Assembly: GCA_003353825.1 (NCBI GenBank)
Contig: PIVW01000139.1
Span: forward strand, 1 to 12,339
Source of the DNA: Chloroflexota bacterium
GTDB lineage: Bacteria > Chloroflexota > Anaerolineae > J102
Length of the DNA: 12,339 nucleotides
Direction: 5' to 3'
In this document: piece after piece, positions 7,597 to 12,339 of the stretch
Layout of the letters: every line of letters begins with the position of its first letter
Numbering within the stretch: position 1 is the first letter of the stretch
Program-made: the position numbers and the translations under genes
The notes under the pieces: model-generated
The model's database searches: none
What the model saw: the letters and a program-made list of their open reading frames with translations, nothing else
Told to the model about the DNA's origin: nothing

Positions 7597-10188
7597 TCAT
7601 GGTTCCAAAATGGTTACATCGGTTAGATAAACATTGTCAGCTACATAGGTTCCGTCCTGCGTCGTCACATCAAGCCGTTGTAGAGTTTCTAGCTCATACA
7701 TGCCAATTCGTAAAGGCACCGTCCCGGTTGGGCTATCTATCTTGATGGGGATGCGATGTGGATCGATAATAGTCTCTCCAGGGTGCCAACCCGATGTAGG
7801 GCGAGCGCTGCACGATGGTTTGCCATCTAATTGACCACGCATCATCGCCCCATCATGCAAGTGATTGAAGATATGATATTCCCCGGTCGGCAGATCTGTG
7901 ACTTCCCACAGTAGGGTGAGATCGATATAGCCTCCGGGCTTGGCTTGTTCTGTGTTGAGTGTGTAGCCCTTAAGTCTGGCAAATTCACCCAGTACAATGT
8001 CTTGTGGGATGTAGTCCTCAGGCGCAGTAAATTCAGTCTCCTGGGTGATGGCAGCGACTTTATCGGGTGTTGTGTTTTGGTCAAAAAGACGCGAATAGTC
8101 TTCGACACGAACCTTCGTTGATTCTTTTGTGACATCGTGGCGGTGTATCGTCAATTTTGGTTCACCTTCGACCGTGACCACAACTGCCGGTTGATAATAA
8201 GACTCGACCTGATTCCATTCGATACCACTTTCATCCTGGACATTGACAGCTGTGATGTAGACCTCGGGGGTGAGGCAGCTACGGCGTTCGGCGTGACGGG
8301 TGTAATAATTAGTAATGTGCCGCTCTTCATTGCTGCTGTAACTGGCAGCAAACTGATCGCTGTCTCTCAGATAGCCTACGACTTTCCAGCCTGCCCGGTA
8401 AGGAAAACCAAAGAGACCCGCTTCTGGGATTTGCTCATAGGGCGTCCAGTAAATCGAATATTGCGCTTCGGGGAAATTGCGTCGGTATTCTGGTACGTGA
8501 TCGACAAACATCGTGACGGTATAAAACGCGCACAGAACATAGATGCCCGCACCAAGTCCAACAGCCACCAATTGCGTCGTATGCGAGCGCCGCTTCAGCC
8601 ACTGCCAGACTTCGAGCAACCCCAGCGCACCAAGCAAAGTCCAGGGTGTGAAGAATGTGTGAACATGTGTCCAAGGAAATGAAACCAGAAAGATGTAAAA
8701 CAAGAAGGGGAAACCAAACCACACCCAAACTGCTCGTCTACCCATCGATTGTTTTGGCGCAAGTAATGCTCCCATGATCAGAATTGTGAAGGGTAGCCAG
8801 GCTAGGGTACTTTCGCCCACGATCCAGAGCTCGGGCCAACCCATAGCGGTTACCGACGCCAAAATGAACAGAAAGCCGATTCCGAGACCGATTTTGCCCC
8901 ATTTTGCCCAAGTGACAAGGGCTGTCATCAACCAGGCTAGCGCCACTAAAATCAAGAAGTAGATAGAATCATAAACAGTGCTGAGAACAAACGTCTGCTG
9001 GATGTTGTTGTTAATAGTGCCGCCTACTCGTGAGCCTACGTAGGCCGACGTATACTCAACCCAAGAGCTCTGGGAAAACGGAATATAAAAAATGCCTATA
9101 AGGATCAAGCCGAGTATACCCGCGGACACAACGTAGGCGAGTTCGCGCCAGATGTTTTGTCGATCTCTCCATAATTTTGCCATGATGAGGAGAATCCCGG
9201 CAGGCAATGCCAAGCCAGCATCATAATGAGTCAGTAAACCTCCAGCGAAAAACATAGCAGCGACTAAAACAAGGGCACTGTGATCTTTTTTGTAGTAGAC
9301 GAGTAGGCATAATAAGGCGAGAGTTGTGAGTGCGAAGACAATGCTTTGATATTGGGTAATGCGTGCAAAGGCAACAAGATAACCTTCAATCGCCAGTAAA
9401 GCCATAGCAATGATGCCTACGGCTGGACTTTTTAAGCGACGGCCAAAGAGATAGACACCAACCAGTCCCAATAGGCTTATCCAGGCAAACGGTAATCTGA
9501 CCATCCATTCATTGGTAATACCAGTTAGGCGCCAATTCCCCATAACAACTGTGATTTCTGCTGGTGCCTTTTTGTGTTGAAAGACAACACCATCATCCCC
9601 CTCGAGTATGCGCGCAGCATTGATCATGACGATCGCTTCATCGCCCTGGAATTCTGAATAGTCCAGATTGATGAAGCGCATGCCTGCTGCAATGATAAAC
9701 ACAATCATCAACCAGAACCATATCCTGTGCCACAGTGGTTTAGTGGATGAATCCGCCATAACCGGATCACCGTCGCTAGTGTCATTATCGCGGGCTTGGT
9801 TTTTGCGTTGAACGAGGGTAAAAATAGCTAATGGCAAGCCAACTAGCACAACGATTCCCAGCAAGATGTGTGTGGCTGTTAAGGGTCCCGGAAGATAGGA
9901 GAGTAACAGAATCGCGATTGGTGTGACAACGAAACTGAGGCCGAGGCTAATTGTTAGGTGTTCAAAGCGATCCAGATAATGTGTGGGGATGAGCTGTCCC
10001 CAGGCCAAGCCAGGTAGTATCCACAGAAGTATGACGGCAAAGCCGTAACGCGCTAAAGCCCAAGGGACAATCGTAACAACAAAGGCGGCAACGAGCGTAA
10101 TAGTGAAGATCAGTAATGGTTTTCCAAGATATGCTAGGAATGGGGTTTTAGAGGGTTGCGACTGAGGGGGTGAGTGCATCGAATTCAT
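7597..10188 (-). CDS. Large GT-C glycosyltransferase with N-terminal DUF1616-like membrane domain
   Basis: This protein has 863 residues from the ATG at 10188. An alternative ATG at 10179 has a better-spaced AGG ribosome site. Residues about 20-125 form four membrane segments with LPG, P, LDRFE and SLGLSF elements; I find these DUF1616-like. A hydrophilic Asp/Ser-rich linker follows, then a GT-C catalytic core. There FQGDEA (residues 180-185) in the first long loop supplies the expected acidic residues. Many further membrane segments are followed by an extracytoplasmic part ending in a beta-rich domain (about 739-863: LKGYTL, KPGGYIDLTLLWE, SGWHPGE, LRIGMYELETLQRL), shared with the neighbour at 5505-7580. 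Only weak similarity to that neighbour is seen in the catalytic core. The frame is open to a TTG at 10311, but those 41 codons cross the cotH remnant in another frame and are unlikely to be translated. It is the first complete gene of unit B. Confidence 0.83.
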   Translation of the reverse strand: MNSMHSPPQSQPSKTPFLAYLGKPLLIFTITLVAAFVVTIVPWALARYGFAVILLWILPGLAWGQLIPTHYLDRFEHLTISLGLSFVVTPIAILLLSYLPGPLTATHILLGIVVLVGLPLAIFTLVQRKNQARDNDTSDGDPVMADSSTKPLWHRIWFWLMIVFIIAAGMRFINLDYSEFQGDEAIVMINAARILEGDDGVVFQHKKAPAEITVVMGNWRLTGITNEWMVRLPFAWISLLGLVGVYLFGRRLKSPAVGIIAMALLAIEGYLVAFARITQYQSIVFALTTLALLCLLVYYKKDHSALVLVAAMFFAGGLLTHYDAGLALPAGILLIMAKLWRDRQNIWRELAYVVSAGILGLILIGIFYIPFSQSSWVEYTSAYVGSRVGGTINNNIQQTFVLSTVYDSIYFLILVALAWLMTALVTWAKWGKIGLGIGFLFILASVTAMGWPELWIVGESTLAWLPFTILIMGALLAPKQSMGRRAVWVWFGFPFLFYIFLVSFPWTHVHTFFTPWTLLGALGLLEVWQWLKRRSHTTQLVAVGLGAGIYVLCAFYTVTMFVDHVPEYRRNFPEAQYSIYWTPYEQIPEAGLFGFPYRAGWKVVGYLRDSDQFAASYSSNEERHITNYYTRHAERRSCLTPEVYITAVNVQDESGIEWNQVESYYQPAVVVTVEGEPKLTIHRHDVTKESTKVRVEDYSRLFDQNTTPDKVAAITQETEFTAPEDYIPQDIVLGEFARLKGYTLNTEQAKPGGYIDLTLLWEVTDLPTGEYHIFNHLHDGAMMRGQLDGKPSCSARPTSGWHPGETIIDPHRIPIKIDSPTGTVPLRIGMYELETLQRLDVTTQDGTYVADNVYLTDVTILEP

Positions 10189-10196
10189 ACCTAGTG

Positions 10197-10274
10197 CTAG
10201 AGTGTTCGCTTTCCGTATGTGGTACTGATGATGGCAATGGCGGTCCAAAACAGGCGTTTGTGTTGTGGCTTCAT
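10197..10274 (-). pseudogene. Truncated cotH 5' end (25-codon remnant) in the leader of unit B
   Basis: ATG at 10274 opens a 25-codon frame reading MKPQHKRLFWTAIAII, then an unrelated tail, then TAG at 10197. The intact CotH protein starts MKLLHKRLFWTAIVIL, so 12 of 16 residues match, including the KRLFWTAI core of its signal anchor. An in-frame ATG at 10283 could add three residues. The frame ends 8 nt before the ATG of the large glycosyltransferase. It is either a decayed cotH duplicate or a small leader peptide that couples translation to the next gene. It is too short to be a functional kinase. Identity is directly visible; the history is inferred. Confidence 0.8.
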
Positions 10275-10399
10275 ACGATACATATTGGGGTACAGGAACT
10301 GCGGTGAACAAGACCGCTCACTGTCAGTCTCGAAACCAACACAGAGCAGTCAACCGCCAACACAATATTATACCACCCGCCGAAAAAATAGCCCGAAAG
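10231..10399 (-). repeat. Duplicated promoter-leader-cotH start block, copy B
   Basis: This is the partner of 5051-5217. Collinear similarity runs from the cotH-like codons through the leader and the extended -10 element, and ends after ATAGCCCGAAAG. The leader is less conserved in its middle (about 10290-10325) than near the promoter and the start codon. A local GCGGT/ACCGC hairpin (10301-10317) is present only in this copy. Confidence 0.85.
10367..10375 (-). promoter_or_regulatory. Extended -10 promoter of the glycosyltransferase unit B
   Basis: The minus strand reads TGGTATAAT, identical to the element at 5185-5193. It lies 93 nt from the cotH-remnant ATG, and the same CTTTCGGGCTATT stretch is upstream. 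The shared promoter implies that units A and B are expressed together. Confidence 0.65.
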
Positions 10400-10422
10400 C
10401 GTTACAGGATGGAAAAGGGTCT

Positions 10423-11199
10423 TCATATCAACGGGGCGTGACAGACGAGAGACCAGACACGATGTGGGGTCAAGACCGGATCTTCAGGAAATCTCGATAC
10501 GAGCAATTCGCGAAGAGCTTCATCGAATTGGGCAACGGCTGCCGGAGGCAGGCTCGCAGCCACACCGGCGCTGGCTCGTATGCGCCCCCGCCAAGCTTCG
10601 TGGCTGTACCAAACGGGCACATCGAAAGAAAAGGTCTCGATCTCCACGAACCCACCCAACGCTACATCGGCCAACCAATCGGGGTGTAATCCCGTACCGC
10701 CGGCGCCAGCCCACCGGGGATTATGTTCGAGGATCAAACGTTCGGTCGCGTCCACAACATTACCGGACAGTGGTAACCAATCGAAGTGGGCGATCACCAG
10801 AACACCACCTGGAATTAGCAGCCGTCTGACTTCAGCCGCGGCCTGAGACCGCTCGAACCAATGCCAGCATTGACCTGCCGTCACCACATCGAATGCCTTG
10901 GCAGCCAGTCCGCTTGCTTCTGATGCGGCATTGACCAGATGAAAATGCGTCCCGGGCTCGCTGTTGAGTTGCTGTGCGGCCTTGAGCATAGGCAACGACG
11001 GATCCAGGCCGGTGACATCACAACCTCGCCTGGCGAAACCCCGGGCTAATGTGCCGGTTCCTGTGCCCAGATCAAGCAGACGCTGTTCGGGTAGTCCTAC
11101 ATGGAATGCTCGTAACCTATTGAAAAACTCGTCCGGAAACCCGGCACGGTGGCGGCTGTAATCTTTGCTGGTTTTGCCGAAATCTATGGTGTCAGGCAT
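10423..11199 (-). CDS. Class I SAM-dependent methyltransferase
   Basis: This 258-residue soluble protein has a Rossmann-type methyltransferase core. Motif I is LLDLGTGTGTLARGF (residues 41-55), followed by the acidic residue that binds the SAM ribose in VTGLDPS (D66). FDVVTAGQCWHWF (103-115) is motif II-like, and RRLLIPGGVLVIAHFDW (125-141) is the post-II strand. The pattern fits the Methyltransf_11/UbiE-like group, and the CWHWF segment is typical of a widespread subgroup of uncharacterised small-molecule methyltransferases. The substrate cannot be predicted. The gene starts at an ATG at 11199, with no strong ribosome site, 67 nt after the upstream membrane protein. It ends before the promoter of unit B, so it is probably not part of that operon. 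Its sequence looks more GC-rich than units A and B. Confidence 0.88.
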   Translation of the reverse strand: MPDTIDFGKTSKDYSRHRAGFPDEFFNRLRAFHVGLPEQRLLDLGTGTGTLARGFARRGCDVTGLDPSLPMLKAAQQLNSEPGTHFHLVNAASEASGLAAKAFDVVTAGQCWHWFERSQAAAEVRRLLIPGGVLVIAHFDWLPLSGNVVDATERLILEHNPRWAGAGGTGLHPDWLADVALGGFVEIETFSFDVPVWYSHEAWRGRIRASAGVAASLPPAAVAQFDEALRELLVSRFPEDPVLTPHRVWSLVCHAPLI

Positions 11200-11266
11200 G
11201 AGAAAGATCTGTGGAAATCAACGTCATTAGCGTAGCACTTTCCTGTAGTGCAACATGAATGTAACG

Positions 11267-12337
11267 TTACGGGACCAGTGGCCGCACGATCTCAGTATGT
11301 GGGGCCCCCGATCGTTCTCGAATGATGGCAATGGTTTCCAACTGTATGCCCTCTTCGATGGCGATAGTTTTCAGTGCTTCACGGCGGCCGGGGAAGTTGG
11401 TGCGGTCGAGGGCGTGCAGAAGGAATACGGAGTCTGAGTCCTTCAGCAAAGGCCGGATCCGATCCGAGTAGCCATCTCCGGGTACATCAAAACGGTCGTA
11501 GCCGAATATCTCGATGGGGTTGATGTCGCCGCCCGAGACCAGGATGAGGGGTGCATCGAAACCCCAGTCGAGCGCGTAGGGTTGGCTGATGCCTTCTGCA
11601 ACCAGGACCTCGGATAAGCGATAGGAGGCGTCTGAATGGTCGGCATAGCCACCACTGGCGGTCAGCGACTGATGGTAGCCGATATCGGCGCGCAGGCTGC
11701 TCAATCCTAATGCAGCCACAAATACGACGGCCAGTGCGGTTGCCTGAAGATGCCGAAACTGCCGAAATAACAGATCCCATGAGGTAGCGATCCCCAATGC
11801 CAGTACAGGAGAGAAAAAGGCCAGATGCGTGTACCACAAAGCGGTAGGGGTTAGGGGTGTCTGTAAGAGTAACAGAGCGAAATAGGCGTAAAAGAACAAG
11901 CTTCTCAGGGCCCCCGCTCGTTCATGAGGATCTCGCCGGCGCAATAGCAGCAAAGCCAGCGTAATCACAAAACCCAGTAGCCAAGCCGGGTAAGCGAGGA
12001 GATCGACGAAGTTACCACCCAGGTACCAAAAATGATTGCCCTTCAAATAATCCCCGATCTGCCCCCAGCGAATGGCGATATTTTCCAGATAGTTGGTATT
12101 TTCAATCCCGTAATAGGATTGGCTTAATGTGCCCAGAAAATGATCGAATGTAGCGCCTGTTTGCCAATTGAATAAGAGAAAGGGACTGAGTCCTAATAGA
12201 AAGAAGAGCAGAGCGAGCACCAGCGCGCCTGGCCGGAACAACTGCCTGGGCCCAAACCCCTCCACAGGTTCTAATTCGAAGTGGCGGCGAAAAATCCAGA
12301 CGAGTGGTGCCAGCACGACCGTAGCCAGCAGTGGCCA
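11267..12337 (-). CDS. Polytopic membrane protein, probable GT-C glycosyltransferase, C-terminal part (5' end outside window)
   Basis: The frame is open to the window edge, so the true start lies beyond 12339; about 356 codons are visible. The visible part has about six hydrophobic segments (for example around LVLALLFFLLGLSPFLLF, YPAWLLGFVITLALLLL, SLFFYAYFALLLL and ALAVVFVAALGLSS). It ends in a soluble region of about 130 residues with ALDWGFDAPLILVSGG and IEIFGYDRF. This matches the C-terminal half of GT39-like membrane glycosyltransferases, but the catalytic loop would be in the missing N-terminal half, so the family call is tentative. It lacks the beta-rich C-terminal domain found in the two glycosyltransferases of unit B. 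The stop codon TAA at 11267-11269 lies within a GTAACGTTAC palindrome. Confidence 0.65.
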   Translation of the reverse strand, partial: WPLLATVVLAPLVWIFRRHFELEPVEGFGPRQLFRPGALVLALLFFLLGLSPFLLFNWQTGATFDHFLGTLSQSYYGIENTNYLENIAIRWGQIGDYLKGNHFWYLGGNFVDLLAYPAWLLGFVITLALLLLRRRDPHERAGALRSLFFYAYFALLLLQTPLTPTALWYTHLAFFSPVLALGIATSWDLLFRQFRHLQATALAVVFVAALGLSSLRADIGYHQSLTASGGYADHSDASYRLSEVLVAEGISQPYALDWGFDAPLILVSGGDINPIEIFGYDRFDVPGDGYSDRIRPLLKDSDSVFLLHALDRTNFPGRREALKTIAIEEGIQLETIAIIRERSGAPHTEIVRPLVP

Positions 12338-12339
12338 CA

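Noticed and set aside
7272..7745. A 157-codon plus-strand frame, and a similar frame at 8137-8682
   Set aside because: Both are antisense shadows of clearly coding minus-strand glycosyltransferase genes.
10189..10311. N-terminal extension of the large glycosyltransferase from a TTG at 10311
   Set aside because: The extra 41 codons run through the leader and cotH remnant in another frame, give a hydrophilic sequence without family character, and precede normal ATG codons at 10188 and 10179.
10301..10317. GCGGT/ACCGC hairpin in the unit B leader as a riboswitch-like element
   Set aside because: The equivalent part of the unit A leader cannot form it, so there is no covariation support.
11235..11251. 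GCACT/AGTGC 5-bp hairpin before the methyltransferase
   Set aside because: The stem is short, has no T-run, and is within chance expectation.
11261..11270. Perfect palindrome GTAACGTTAC at the stop of the partial membrane protein
   Set aside because: Ten bases are too short to act as a terminator, and no second site suggests an operator.
1..12339. tRNA, rRNA, CRISPR array, insertion sequence or transposase
   Set aside because: No cloverleaf, regularly spaced repeats or transposase-like protein was seen on either strand.

Overview
The window is a piece of bacterial chromosome in which every convincing gene reads on the minus strand, so transcription runs from high to low coordinates. The long multi-pass GT-C glycosyltransferases with extracytoplasmic C-terminal domains, the moderate G+C content, the use of TTG starts and the CotH/VTC/DUF4956 trio suggest an environmental Chloroflexota-like (Anaerolineae or Caldilineae type) organism. 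This is inference from gene style; no rRNA or marker gene is present.

Layout in the direction of transcription. (1) 12337-11267: C-terminal part of a polytopic membrane protein, probably a GT-C glycosyltransferase, cut by the window edge. (2) 11199-10423: a class I SAM-dependent methyltransferase. (3) Unit B: an extended -10 promoter near 10367-10375, a leader, a tiny truncated copy of the 5' end of a cotH gene (10274-10197), then two large GT-C glycosyltransferases (10188-7597 and 7580-5505). (4) A 290-base gene-poor stretch with hairpins. (5) Unit A: a near-duplicate promoter and leader (5193-5093), a CotH-kinase-family protein flanked by lamin-tail and chitobiase-type domains (5092-2162), a VTC-type polyphosphate polymerase domain protein (2137-1385), a DUF4956 membrane protein (1197-499), and the N-terminal part of a third GT-C glycosyltransferase (467 to beyond position 1). 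That third enzyme is a close paralog of the one at 7580-5505.

The main observation is that units A and B look like two descendants of one duplicated transcription unit. Both begin with the same promoter, leader and cotH start (about 167 bp of recognisable similarity, with the -10 to ATG distance conserved), and both carry paralogous glycosyltransferases downstream. In unit B the cotH-VTC-DUF4956 core is gone except for about 16 recognisable codons of cotH, and an 863-residue glycosyltransferase takes its place.

As a working model (inference), unit A encodes a cell-envelope system. It would combine a surface-exposed CotH-like kinase, a VTC-domain polymerase or phosphotransferase coupled to a DUF4956 membrane partner, and a lipid-linked-sugar-dependent glycosyltransferase. 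Unit B would supply more glycosyltransferases under the same promoter type. The CotH/VTC/DUF4956 association recurs in many bacteria, but I know of no established function for it.
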